Source: Methylotuvimicrobium alcaliphilum 20Z (lineage in GTDB: Bacteria > Pseudomonadota > Gammaproteobacteria > Methylococcales > Methylomonadaceae). Taken from it: a DNA stretch of 64,000 nt. Both the position numbers and the translations under genes were made by a program. The stretch covers positions 1 to 64,000 of the forward strand of contig NC_016108.1 of NCBI RefSeq assembly GCF_000968535.2, written 5' to 3'. Under the pieces are notes generated by a model. It was not told where the DNA came from. It saw nothing but the letters and a program-made list of their open reading frames with translations, and made no database searches. Below, piece after piece: positions 43,956 through 52,261 of the stretch (the first letter of the stretch is position 1; each line of letters begins with the position of its first letter).

Positions 43956-44498
43956 ATGAATAACTTCTCTTGGAAACAGTGGCTACTCCTTCTACTTGCA
44001 ATTCCCGTGGTGCAGCAACTTGCGTCTTTTGTTGGCGGCTCATTCGGACATTACATGAACCAACGGGAGGCGATGACGCAGACACCGACTATACCGAATG
44101 CGTCACCGCCTCCAATACGAGTCGTCTTTTCCAGTCAAGATGCTGAAGGCGCCACTCCAAAACAGATGGATATTGCGTTCTTGCGGCGACTCGAAGAACA
44201 CACTGTCACCTCAATCAAGGAAAAAGTGCGAAAGAATCATGCCGCCCAAGGCTATTCTGGACCTGATCTCGACCTTCAAGCGGAGTCCGTCTTTGTTGAA
44301 GCGGGAGGCAATAAGTTAGCAGTAGTCCGACTTCGAGGATCCGACAATTCATTTTCTGTATTCCTACTTGGCATAGTCGGAAACGAACTAAGAAAGATCG
44401 CTTGCACCAGGACGCATCCAGACCCTATCCCGATCACCAGTGGTACTTGCTCAGAAAAGGTGAAAGAGGTATTCGGCGCTCGCATTGGTGGTCAGTAG
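43956..44498 (+). CDS. Hypothetical membrane-anchored protein
   Basis: The 180-residue protein has one N-terminal membrane helix (QWLLLLLAIPVVQQLASFVGG), a Pro-rich linker (PTIPNASPPPIRVVF) and a soluble domain (EGATPKQMDIAFLRRLEEHTV, LDLQAESVFVEAGGNKLAVVR, ACTRTHPDPIPITSG). It is probably periplasmic, anchored in the inner membrane. No known domain was recognised. Confidence 0.6.
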   Translation: MNNFSWKQWLLLLLAIPVVQQLASFVGGSFGHYMNQREAMTQTPTIPNASPPPIRVVFSSQDAEGATPKQMDIAFLRRLEEHTVTSIKEKVRKNHAAQGYSGPDLDLQAESVFVEAGGNKLAVVRLRGSDNSFSVFLLGIVGNELRKIACTRTHPDPIPITSGTCSEKVKEVFGARIGGQ

Positions 44499-44672
44499 AA
44501 CGTGACATGCCATCCTCTTGCGCCCAAAGTCCCAACTCGGAAGTCCAACACGACGTCGCTCTGATTCCGCGCTGGCTTTGCAGAGTTTCTCTAAATCTTC
44601 GTCCTTGATTGTTTGGGCAAACAAGCATGTGGAGAAGTATATGCAGAAAAATGCGAGAAGTGTTTGTTTCAT
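44451..44672 (-). pseudogene. Truncated Rap1a-like secreted protein
   Basis: The reading frame starts with a signal peptide (MKQTLLAFFCIYFSTCLFA) and DEDLEKLCKASAESE, the opening of a Rap1a-type protein like that at 42915, then runs into unrelated sequence after about 40 residues and overlaps the convergent gene at 43956-44498. It is probably a remnant cut by recombination. Confidence 0.55.
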
Positions 44673-44770
44673 GGTATCTCATTAAAGTAAAGTGAATTTA
44701 GGTCAGCAGGTCAGTCTCACTCACCATACCCTAGAACTTTAAAATAACTGAACTCCGTGCAGCGGAATGT

Positions 44771-44777
44771 TAGGCCA
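44771..44777 (-). other. attC-like core (GCCTAAC on the minus strand)
   Basis: In the minus direction the reading frame remnant ending at 44801 is followed by GCCTAACATTCCGCTGC, the pattern expected where an integron cassette gene meets its attC site. No full attC fold was established. Confidence 0.35.
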
Positions 44778-44800
44778 GATGATGTACTCGAAATGGCGGA

Positions 44801-44989
44801 TCATGCTAACCCGCCCTTGCGCTTCAGGGTTGCCAGCTCATCCAAGCAGTCGAAATTGGCTGAATTGTGATCAAGAGACGGTTTACAAAACCCATCCCAC
44901 TCAGGTATTTTACTAGCCCACACTCGGTATTTATATAACTGTTCGGAATTCCGAACAGCTAAAAAATAACGTCGTAAAAAACGAAGTGT
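44801..44989 (-). pseudogene. Open reading frame remnant without a start
   Basis: On the minus strand a 62-codon open frame ends in TGA at 44801-44803, with protein-like content (YRVWASKIPEWDGFCKPSLD, NFDCLDELATLKRKGGLA). There is no plausible start codon after the upstream TAG at 44990. It contains a 20-bp palindrome. It is likely the tail of a lost cassette gene. Confidence 0.4.
44939..44958. repeat. 20-bp perfect palindrome
   Basis: CTGTTCGGAATTCCGAACAG is a perfect palindrome within the ORF remnant. It may be a protein-binding site or chance. Confidence 0.6.
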
Positions 44990-45277
44990 CTATCGTGTAC
45001 GGTTTTCCGCTGCATGTCGGGGTATGTTACCTCAGCACTTAAGTTTTACTGACAATCCAGCTTTTGATCAACCCGGTTGCATGAACCGCATCGATCGAGT
45101 TATACCCCTGCTAATATCCTCGATAATTTGATTTCATCGCCCCAATTTTCAAAAAACACCCCTGTTGTTAGCTTAGCTATGAAAACTTGAATAGGGCCAA
45201 TCTTTTTAGGTTTGCGTTGAATGACTGCTAATTGAATCCATGCCGATTTTTAGTGCAAGGCTTCGAACGTCAACTTT
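44990..45277. other. Gene-free interval
   Basis: About 290 bases, AT-rich, with no gene or clear signal seen. It leads to the palindromic head of the 417-bp element. Confidence 0.5.
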
Positions 45278-45309
45278 GGGTCGCTATGTTGAGCTTAACA
45301 TAGCGACCC
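45278..45309. repeat. 32-bp palindrome at the head of the 417-bp element, copy 1
   Basis: GGGTCGCTATGTT and its complement AACATAGCGACCC flank the centre GAGCTT. At 51638-51669 the same palindrome has the centre AAGCTC, which is its reverse complement. It directly abuts and overlaps the terminal repeat of the element. Confidence 0.85.
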
Positions 45310-45723
45310 CTATGTGTAGTTCGAAACTATGTGTAAATTGTTAATACGACCTGGAAGAAAGATAGAATTCACCTGGGTTATGGCCAATATGAGAAAACCT
45401 TAGGTTCACATAGTTTTATCGGTGTCTTGAAGTAAAAATTTCAGTGACATCAGGAATTCTAGTGAATCGTATCCGACACTACTCAATAAGTTGGCTATTT
45501 GAGAGCCAATTAGCACCCTACCTCGAGATTTCCTGACTATCGCGATGCATGAAAAAGTCGGAATTAACAATGGGCTGATATTACCCAACCGATCGCAAGT
45601 TGATGCTACTTCTTCAAGCATTGAAATTATGTGAAGTTGCGTTCGACCTTATGCGACGGACACCAAGGTCTAGTCCTCAATGTAAATTTGCAACTCCACA
45701 TAGTTTCGAACTACACATAGGGG
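45307..45723. mobile_element. 417-bp non-autonomous inverted-repeat element, copy 1
   Basis: Bounded by 27-bp perfect inverted repeats starting CCCCTATGTGTAGTTCGAAA. A 417-bp copy with reversed interior lies at 51667-52083. The interior has a 71-codon frame in both copies, probably not a gene. The size, long inverted repeats and lack of a transposase suggest a MITE. No clear target duplication is visible. Confidence 0.75.
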
Positions 45724-45966
45724 TCGATTCCGGACAAAAAAATGCGGCCAAAAAGCCGCATTACAGAGGAAGGATATTTGAGCACAATCGCATCAACGAT
45801 TGAGTTGCGCATATCCTACCTAATCCTCTCCTTCGCCGGAATGTGACGAATCGCCGCGCGGCAGACCGCCGCACTCCCACACGAAAAAACCGTCACCACC
45901 ACGTCTAGGCATTACTCGATATATGTTTGGCAAACAACGTACTAATAAAATTCCGGGTAAATCAAA
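45724..45966. other. Gene-free interval with a KorA-like word
   Basis: No gene in about 240 bases. GTTTGGCAAAC near 45924 repeats the operator-like word found in the korA leader. A 23-bp palindrome follows. Confidence 0.4.
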
Positions 45967-45989
45967 AAGTGTCGCAACTTGCGACACTT
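45967..45989. repeat. 23-bp palindrome, copy 2 of 4
   Basis: Same AAGTGTCGCAA-C-TTGCGACACTT palindrome. It lies about 90 bases upstream of the degenerate AlbA_2 gene and 1.2 kb before parA. Confidence 0.85.
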
Positions 45990-46080
45990 TTCCGTAGATA
46001 ATGAATACGATACCTGCCCTAAAAATGGCTTTTGGTTTCTAATGCAGATTCGAGAAATGACGAGTGACCAGGAATAAGGC

Positions 46081-46739
46081 GTGACCATCGAACACCAACT
46101 ACTTGCCCTCATCGCACAAGGCGAAAGCTTAACCCTCGAGTTCAAAACCTGCGCAAAGCGCCTAAACCGGGACGTCTATGAAACGGTTTGCGCTTTTCTG
46201 AACCGGCATGGCGGCACTTTGCTGCTCGGTGTCACCGATAGCGGCGACTTGGCCGGCGTCGATCCAGATTGCGTGGCGCATTCGCCCTTCCCGAAAAATC
46301 CCGTCATTGCCCGCTTTTTCCGGGAGATCGGCCGGGCCGATGAACTGGGTTCGGGCGTGCGTAATCTGCTTAAGTACAGCAAAGCCTATGGCGGCAAAGC
46401 GCCGGCGTTAGTGGAAGCCGATATTTTCCGAATTGCCATTGCCGTGCCCGAATCAAGCTTATCGACCGTATTATCGAATGCCGGACAAGCTACCGGACAA
46501 GTCACCGGACAAGTTGATGCCTGGTCCTCAACGTGCTGACAGCGTGCCGGACACCGAAAAAAAGCAGCGAAATACAAGACATTTCAGGGATTAAGCACCG
46601 CGAGACATTTCAGCGCAATTATCTGGATTATCTGCTGAAAGAAGATCTGTTAGCGCGGACGATTCCCGAGAAACCCAAAAGTCCCATGCAGCGCTATCAG
46701 ACGACCGCTAAAGGGCAACAGTTATTACAGGGTATTTGA
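46081..46739 (+). pseudogene. Degraded AlbA_2/Schlafen-type ATP-binding protein
   Basis: The N-terminal part has the AlbA_2 motif (AQGESLTLEFKTC, GGTLLLGVTDSGDLAGVD). The frame then jumps to PVIARFFREIGRADELGSGVRNLLKYSKAYGG, the late ATPase-like part of such proteins, without the middle. A frameshift near 46535 separates the C-terminal winged helix (EIQDISGIKHRETFQRNYLDYLLKEDLLARTIPEKPKSPMQRYQ). So an internal deletion and a frameshift have broken it. Confidence 0.8.
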
Positions 46740-46990
46740 TAAAAATGATATAAATCACACAAATGATTTATGTCCAATTATTGCGAAAGAAACAGAGCAA
46801 CTCAGCCAATGATTGGCGGCAAAACGTCTCCAACTTTCATTTCCTAATACGATTGCCAAGCCTTCATGAACGCTAAGATAGACATAGAGGGGCAAACACT
46901 CGGCCAATATCTCGCAAGAATACCGAGGTTTTTACTAATGCCTTGGCCTAAGCTCAGTGTGTCGTTCTTTTATAGGTTTCTCGTTTAAAA
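46740..46990. other. Gene-free interval before parA
   Basis: About 250 bases, no gene seen. It ends at palindrome copy 3. Confidence 0.5.
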
Positions 46991-47013
46991 AAGTGTCGCA
47001 ACTTGCGACACTT
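46991..47013. repeat. 23-bp palindrome, copy 3 of 4
   Basis: AAGTGTCGCAA-C-TTGCGACACTT, 170-200 bases before the parA start. It is the best placed of the four for parA promoter control. Confidence 0.88.
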
Positions 47014-47186
47014 TTCCGTAGGTAATGAATACGGATTCTTTCCTATCATACACAGTAGCGAACGCGATAAAAAATCAATACAAGTTCGATAAGGCAAAAA
47101 TTCAGGCATTTATTCGATCAATAAGCCACTTATCAGCGCAAAACACTAGTTGCATTGCGATCGATAAGCTTTATACTGGACACAAA

Positions 47187-47996
47187 ATGAAACAAAATCG
47201 AACACAAATGACAAGTAAAACTAAAGTAATCGCTGTCGCAAATCACAAGGGCGGGTGCGGTAAAACCACAACGGTCGTCAATCTGGCGTCAGAGCTGGCG
47301 AAAATGGAACTTTCCGTACTGGTGATCGATCTCGACCCGCAAGCCAACGCCAGCCTGCACATCGGCAAAAAGCACCCGAGCGAAGTCCCGGTTACCTGCG
47401 CGGAACTGCTGTTGTCGGAGGTCGAGAAACTGCCGCAATCGATCTACGATGACACTAACATCGAAGGCGTATCTCTGATCTACGGCTCGCTCAATCTCGG
47501 CAAGGCCGAAGACGAATTGAAGGATGAAGCCCCTCGGCCTTCCGAAGAACTACGCGAAAAAATAAATCACCTTCACGGTATCTACGACGTCATCCTGATC
47601 GATTGCCCGCCCAGCCTGAAACTACTCACTAGCAACGCATTGGCCGCCGCCACGCATTTAATCATTCCGATCGAGTCCGGTTCCCAGTATGGGATGTACG
47701 GCGTTACTGATTTAATAAGGCTAGTCGAAAAAATCAGGCGCATCAATCCAGAGTTGGAATTGATCGGCGCTTTATTGATCCGTCACGACGCACGGCAAAC
47801 GGTTTGCAAACTGATCGAAGCTTCGGCCAAGGAGCAAATCGGCAAACTCATCGATGTTCGCATATCGACCAGCACTAAGGTCAATCAGTCCGCGATAGCG
47901 CAAACGAGCGTTCATGACATAGACCGAACCTGCAAAGTCTCACGCGAGTTTAAACGGCTGGCCGACGTGATCGCCAAACAACTCAATCTTGTATAA
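47187..47996 (+). CDS. parA: ParA-family partition ATPase (second system)
   Basis: The protein has a deviant Walker A VANHKGGCGKTT, DLDPQANASLHIG, a DCPPSLKLLTSNAL switch and the C-terminal VREFKRLAD-type helix. I chose the ATG at 47187 (269 residues); the ATG at 47208 is also possible. An upstream open frame begins at 47025, but the first 54 codons (NTDSFLSYTVANAIKN...) have no ParA features. It is separate from IncC at 26817 and forms an operon with parB, which starts 12 bases downstream. Confidence 0.92.
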   Translation: MKQNRTQMTSKTKVIAVANHKGGCGKTTTVVNLASELAKMELSVLVIDLDPQANASLHIGKKHPSEVPVTCAELLLSEVEKLPQSIYDDTNIEGVSLIYGSLNLGKAEDELKDEAPRPSEELREKINHLHGIYDVILIDCPPSLKLLTSNALAAATHLIIPIESGSQYGMYGVTDLIRLVEKIRRINPELELIGALLIRHDARQTVCKLIEASAKEQIGKLIDVRISTSTKVNQSAIAQTSVHDIDRTCKVSREFKRLADVIAKQLNLV

Positions 47997-48008
47997 GGAA
48001 CCGGCTCA

Positions 48009-48908
48009 GTGGCTAAAGACATTAAAAAAATGCTGGAGAAAAAGCTGCAGGAGAACACGCAGCGTCATGCCTCGGCGGAACAATCCGTCAATTTTGATCA
48101 AGGCCGGGAATTGGTCTCGGTTCTGGTCGGAAAGATCGAACCGAACCCGTACCAGCCCCGACGCATTTTCCCGCAAGACGAGTTAGACAAATTGGCCCAG
48201 TCGATCGCCGAAGTTGGTTTGCTGGAGCCGATCTTGCTCAGGAAAACCGGCGACGGCTATCAAATCGCCGCCGGCGAGCGCCGCTGGCGGGCACATAAGC
48301 AAATCGAGCGGCGCCATATCGATGCAGTGGTCATGGTGATATCCGATAGCGATATGGCGGTATTCGCGCTGGCAGAAAATATCGACCGTGAGGATCTGAG
48401 CGATTACGAAATCGGCATCGCCCTGAAGCAAGTCGAAAAAGCCTTTCCGACCAAGAAAAAGCTGGCAGAGTCGCTAGGGCTTAACCGCCAGGATATGTAC
48501 CGCTATTACGCTTATGACGACCTACCCGCATTTATTATAGAGGACCTTAACAAGAATCCGCGTTTATTGTCGAGATCGGCGGCCAATGACATCAAGCGGC
48601 TTTTGAACGAGAACAAGGATCATCCGGCTGTCAGCGATTATTTGGCGGAAGCGTGGGATTTGCTGCTGAGCAGCGACCTGGACCAAACCAAGATCGCGGC
48701 CTATGTCGCACGCAAGCTCAAGGGTCACGAAACCAGAGACAGTCACATCCAGGACGCGCATAACTTGATCAGGGACGGCAAGAAGGTCGGCAATATCGCC
48801 AGGACCGAAAAGCACATCACCGTAAAGCTAAATGCAAGCGTCTTGAACGCCGAACAAGAGCAGAAGCTGAAGGATTTCCTCGAAGACCTGGTCCAAAGCG
48901 GAGAGTGA
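48009..48908 (+). CDS. parB: ParB-family centromere-binding protein (second system)
   Basis: The 299-residue protein has the ParB N-terminal domain (VGKIEPNPYQPRRIF, AAGERRWRAHKQI), the HTH region (TKKKLAESLGLNRQDMYRYYAYDDLP) and a C-terminal dimer segment (KHITVKLNASVLNAEQEQKLKDFLEDL). A GTG start at 48009 is used. The DNA it binds is unknown, but four copies of a 23-bp palindrome surround the operon. The last 31 codons are duplicated at 41981. Confidence 0.93.
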   Translation: MAKDIKKMLEKKLQENTQRHASAEQSVNFDQGRELVSVLVGKIEPNPYQPRRIFPQDELDKLAQSIAEVGLLEPILLRKTGDGYQIAAGERRWRAHKQIERRHIDAVVMVISDSDMAVFALAENIDREDLSDYEIGIALKQVEKAFPTKKKLAESLGLNRQDMYRYYAYDDLPAFIIEDLNKNPRLLSRSAANDIKRLLNENKDHPAVSDYLAEAWDLLLSSDLDQTKIAAYVARKLKGHETRDSHIQDAHNLIRDGKKVGNIARTEKHITVKLNASVLNAEQEQKLKDFLEDLVQSGE

Positions 48909-48932
48909 GGATTTTTCCAAAACGCCATGAAA

Positions 48933-48955
48933 AAGTGTCGCAACTTGCGACACTT
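48933..48955. repeat. 23-bp palindrome, copy 4 of 4
   Basis: Located 25 bases after the parB stop and followed by a T run, so it can also act as a terminator of parAB. Confidence 0.88.
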
Positions 48956-49181
48956 TTTACATCACCATACCTTCTCCTATTTACCGACGGCAAGCGCAGA
49001 AAGCATCCGACCGATTAGCGGATTCAACAAAAAATACCCTCATCATTCGCCGGCCGGTGAATAAATCACACAAACGGCGTGACTCGATCACCGCCTTTTC
49101 TTCCGGAAATCGGGATACTGTACCCAAGTTCAACGAAACGCTTGAACGAACCAAACCAACAAAACCTAAGGGGAAACCATC

Positions 49182-49472
49182 ATGAAAACAGTATCTTTTG
49201 CAGCAGTCGTTTTAATATCAGTCGTCGCCGGCACCGCCATGGCCGAAGGCTCGAAAATCGAAAAATCCACATTAATCAACGCTTCTAAAAACACGTTGAC
49301 AAACACGCAAGCGATCGGCCGCAACAGCGCCGCCAGCACCGGATCAATCAACGTGGTCGGTTCTAAAGTCGAAAAATCCACGGTCATCAATGCGTCTAAA
49401 AACACTCTGACCAACACACAAGCCATAGGTCGCAACTCAGTCGCGAACACAGGATCAATCGACATACGCTAA
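49182..49472 (+). CDS. Two-repeat small secreted protein, copy 2
   Basis: Nearly identical to 42347-42637 (96 residues, signal peptide ending TAMA). The two tandem units read SK-EKSTLINASKNTLTNTQAIGR and SK-EKSTVINASKNTLTNTQAIGR. Most base changes are silent, so the protein is under purifying selection or recently copied. The function is unknown. Confidence 0.75.
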   Translation: MKTVSFAAVVLISVVAGTAMAEGSKIEKSTLINASKNTLTNTQAIGRNSAASTGSINVVGSKVEKSTVINASKNTLTNTQAIGRNSVANTGSIDIR

Positions 49473-49475
49473 GAG

Positions 49476-50424
49476 AGACATGAAAGCACAAGGTTATGCG
49501 CTATCGGGACAGCAGGACGCGCAGTGATAGCAACGTTTGGGTACCGGCGAGCGATAAACAGAGCGTCAAGACTTCGAGCGGCGATGACAGGGATGTCTTC
49601 GCCGCGAGGCCATGGAAGGCAAATACCCGCGCACGGTTGGGTTAGGAAAGACTGAGCCATTCGTTTGGCCATTGGGGCAATACAGGGACGTATTGCGCTT
49701 GGCCAAACGATTGGCGGATTTGACGCGGCCAAGGCTCCCGGCGGGCGATGGTCAAGTACCGGGGGCGTTGAACCGTGCCGGCCAAAGGTGGGGCGGCATT
49801 CACACGGACGTGTGTGCCGCGCGGCCATGGACGGCTTATGCTCGGGCGTTTCCGGCTCGGGGGCGTGAGCAATTCGGGCGGGCCGAGTTTAAAAGCGTAC
49901 AGGGAGGTAGGCTTTTAAGCCGGACTGGCCGATTTGCGGGTTTTGTGCGTTGAGTTTCGGATTTCGGCCAAAACCCGCCACTGAGGATGCTGGCGAAATT
50001 TTCCTTCCCTAAGTTCAGCGAATGGCAGCTTTTCGGCAAGCAACCTTGCGTCATCTTTGGCTCGACCCGGCCAATTTGCGACGATCAGAGTATCAAAAAC
50101 TTTATAATTGAACACCTGGTATCTGTAGCTAACCTGACTACCGACTTACCTTCTTTACCCCCAATGAGTCTAATTAAATTAAGTTTAATGAAAAAGAAAG
50201 GACGATTTGGGGATGGTTTTAATTGAGAAGACAATGACCCTAATCCCTACTTTTAGCTCCTCTTTTGAACTGTAACAATTCTGTTGCTTGATTAAGAAAA
50301 GCTCTGTCTGTTAGGCTTAAATCACGACTTGCAGTCACTTTTTATTTTGAACCAGCCACAGAATTTAACCAAATGAATATAGTCGCACTTTTTTCAACTA
50401 TTCTCCGGCTTAAAGCAAGAAACG
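49476..50424. other. Gene-free interval of about 950 bases
   Basis: I see no reliable gene. Open frames of 60-120 codons occur on both strands in the GC-rich first half but lack ribosome sites and resemble no protein. A long hairpin lies at 49661-49710. Words such as CGCGGCCATGGACGGCTTAT repeat in variant form at 49830 and 42770. From 50100 the sequence is AT-rich and leads to the promoter of the gene at 50425. Confidence 0.5.
49661..49710. repeat. Long imperfect hairpin
   Basis: Outer arms TCGTTTGGCC (49661-49670) and GGCCAAACGA (49701-49710), inner arms GCAATAC (49677-49683) and GTATTGC (49690-49696). It may be an RNA structure, terminator or dispersed repeat. Confidence 0.7.
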
Positions 50425-51351
50425 ATGAGAATTTCCAATTTATTTAAATTTTTTAGTTTACTCTTTATTTTGACCGTACCGTACACGGCAACAGAAGGTT
50501 CAACCTTTACGGCTGGCCACATATTTACTTCGAATTATTTTTCAAACGCTATTAATTACTATCAAAACGACGGAACTTATGTTGACTCCTTCACAGTTCC
50601 ATCTATTTACGGTAAGGATGTTAAAGGCGTGGCTTTTGGTCCGGATGGTTTGCTTTATGCTGTCACATCTACTGGCACTTCAGGATTTAATGTCCTAGCG
50701 ATGGATAGTAGCGGCGCAGTTAAAAAGACCTACTTCGGAACTAGCTATGTAGCCGGAAACTTATCTTCAGGCAAAATTACATTTGGTGAAAACGGTGATT
50801 TTTTTGTAGCTGGTGGCAATTCTCTTACCGCTTTTACCCCTACCAACGCAAGCGGTAGCATTATTTACAATAATAATCAAGTTTTTGATGCTACAAATTT
50901 ACCCAACGGTAATTTATTAGTTCTATCGGCATATGATTTACATGAAATTACGCCCGTAGGCTCTGTCGTTAGAGCCCTGACTTCCGCTTATATAGTGGAT
51001 GGCCGAGGATTGGCTTATGACGCAACTACTAACAGTATTTATGTCTCTATGCTCGGCTTTACCAATAATTATGATCAACTGATGCGTTTAAATGGAAAAA
51101 CCGGTGCTTTGGAAAATAGCACAGTCTACTGGTATGGTGACGACATAATGTTAACCGCTGATAACAGAGTGATTGTTGGAAGCAGGACATTAGCGCCTGG
51201 AATTTTTGACTTGGACTTGAATTATTTAGGGACTTTAGGAACAAAACAACAAATGTTTGTTGCTCAAGTGCCAGTACCATTACCCTCCGCTATATGGCTA
51301 ATCTGCACTGGCTTATTGGGGCTGTTAGGCCTGAATCGCAGTCAGCTATAA
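50425..51351 (+). CDS. Secreted beta-propeller-like protein with VPLPA-type sorting tail
   Basis: The 308-residue protein has an N-terminal signal peptide (FKFFSLLFILTVPYTATEG). It has repeated NHL/SMP-30-like beta segments (GVAFGPDGLLYAVTS, GKITFGENGDFFVAGG, GRGLAYDATTNSIYVSM) and ends in VPVPLPSAIWLICTGLLGLLGLNRSQL. That tail is a PEP/VPLPA-CTERM sorting signal: motif, membrane helix and basic end. The exosortase would process it for export to the surface or matrix. No exosortase gene is in the window. Confidence 0.85.
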   Translation: MRISNLFKFFSLLFILTVPYTATEGSTFTAGHIFTSNYFSNAINYYQNDGTYVDSFTVPSIYGKDVKGVAFGPDGLLYAVTSTGTSGFNVLAMDSSGAVKKTYFGTSYVAGNLSSGKITFGENGDFFVAGGNSLTAFTPTNASGSIIYNNNQVFDATNLPNGNLLVLSAYDLHEITPVGSVVRALTSAYIVDGRGLAYDATTNSIYVSMLGFTNNYDQLMRLNGKTGALENSTVYWYGDDIMLTADNRVIVGSRTLAPGIFDLDLNYLGTLGTKQQMFVAQVPVPLPSAIWLICTGLLGLLGLNRSQL

Positions 51352-51637
51352 CCCACGACCTTCTATTATTGAGTATAGCGTAATAACTCGGTTGTTAAAA
51401 TGTACCTACAAAATAAAACTAACATATTTTGTATATCCAATATATTTAACTTAGGGTTATTTAGGATTCCCCTCAACATATGTCTGCTGGTCTTTCTGGT
51501 CTACGCGCTTAATAATTGACCTCTCCGGCTGCAGCAATTCACCTAATGAAACAGTCACCCATTTACAGTATGATTTTTAGGTCAGCTAACGAGACCAGAC
51601 CAGTTATCTAATCGTCGTTAAAGTCAGAGACAGCTTA
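51352..51637. other. Gene-free interval
   Basis: About 290 bases, AT-rich, no gene or clear signal. A possible terminator for the CTERM gene was not found. Confidence 0.5.
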
Positions 51638-51669
51638 GGGTCGCTATGTTAAGCTCAACATAGCGACCC
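51638..51669. repeat. 32-bp palindrome at the head of the 417-bp element, copy 2
   Basis: Same as 45278-45309 but with the centre AAGCTC, its reverse complement. It lies on the same side of the terminal repeat in both copies. Confidence 0.85.
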
Positions 51670-52083
51670 CTATGTGTAGTTCGAAACTATGTGGAGTTGC
51701 AAATTTACATTGAGGACTAGACCTTGGTGTCCGTCGCATAAGGTCGAACGCAACTTCACATAATTTCAATGCTTGAAGAAGTAGCATCAACTTGCGATCG
51801 GTTGGGTAATATCAGCCCATTGTTAATTCCGACTTTTTCATGCATCGCGATAGTCAGGAAATCTCGAGGTAGGGTGCTAATTGGCTCTCAAATAGCCAAC
51901 TTATTGAGTAGTGTCGGATACGATTCACTAGAATTCCTGATGTCACTGAAATTTTTACTTCAAGACACCGATAAAACTATGTGAACCTAAGGTTTTCTCA
52001 TATTGGCCATAACCCAGGTGAATTCTATCTTTCATCCAGGTCGTATTAACAATTTACACATAGTTTCGAACTACACATAGGGG
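51667..52083. mobile_element. 417-bp non-autonomous inverted-repeat element, copy 2
   Basis: Same 27-bp inverted repeats as 45307-45723, but the interior is in reverse orientation. Near identical interior (one or two base differences seen). The two copies bracket 6 kb including parAB. Confidence 0.78.
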
Positions 52084-52111
52084 TCGGAATCAGCCAACCA
52101 AATTGGCTCAT

Positions 52112-52261
52112 TCACTGTTCCGGCTCCGCCAAAAACACATAATAGCTAAAATTCTGCAGCGCCTTCGCCCGATCGCCGATCACTCGCATTTTCTTTTCAG
52201 CGAACATAAAAGCGTCAACCTCATCGGTCGCTGTAAGTCGTTTTGCAATTCTGGTTTTCAT
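52112..52261 (-). CDS. Small protein overlapping the protease gene
   Basis: A 49-codon frame from ATG 52261 to TGA 52112 overlaps the 3' end of the retropepsin-like gene (out of frame). Translation runs MKTRIAKRLTATDEVDAF and then MFAEKKMRVIGDRAKALQNF. The ordinary residue mix and overlap suggest a real downstream gene. Function unknown; too short for firm assignment. Confidence 0.4.
   Translation of the reverse strand: MKTRIAKRLTATDEVDAFMFAEKKMRVIGDRAKALQNFSYYVFLAEPEQ

Larger units (their letters stand above)
48815..49620 (+). repeat. Direct repeat of about 800 bp, copy 2
   Basis: Partner of 41981-42785. The shared part starts within the 3' end of the intact parB gene, so this copy is likely the original and 41981 the derived one. 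Confidence 0.85.

Noticed and set aside
45406-45621. 71-codon frame in the 417-bp element, also at 51769-51984
   Set aside because: It lies inside a mobile repeat, has no ribosome site or known family, and its identity in both copies only reflects the duplicated DNA.
47025-47186. N-terminal extension of the second ParA
   Set aside because: It has no ParA features and begins right after the palindrome; the ATG at 47187 or 47208 is a better start.
49469-49953. Frames of 113-119 codons on both strands
   Set aside because: They overlap each other in GC-rich DNA, lack ribosome sites and resemble no protein.
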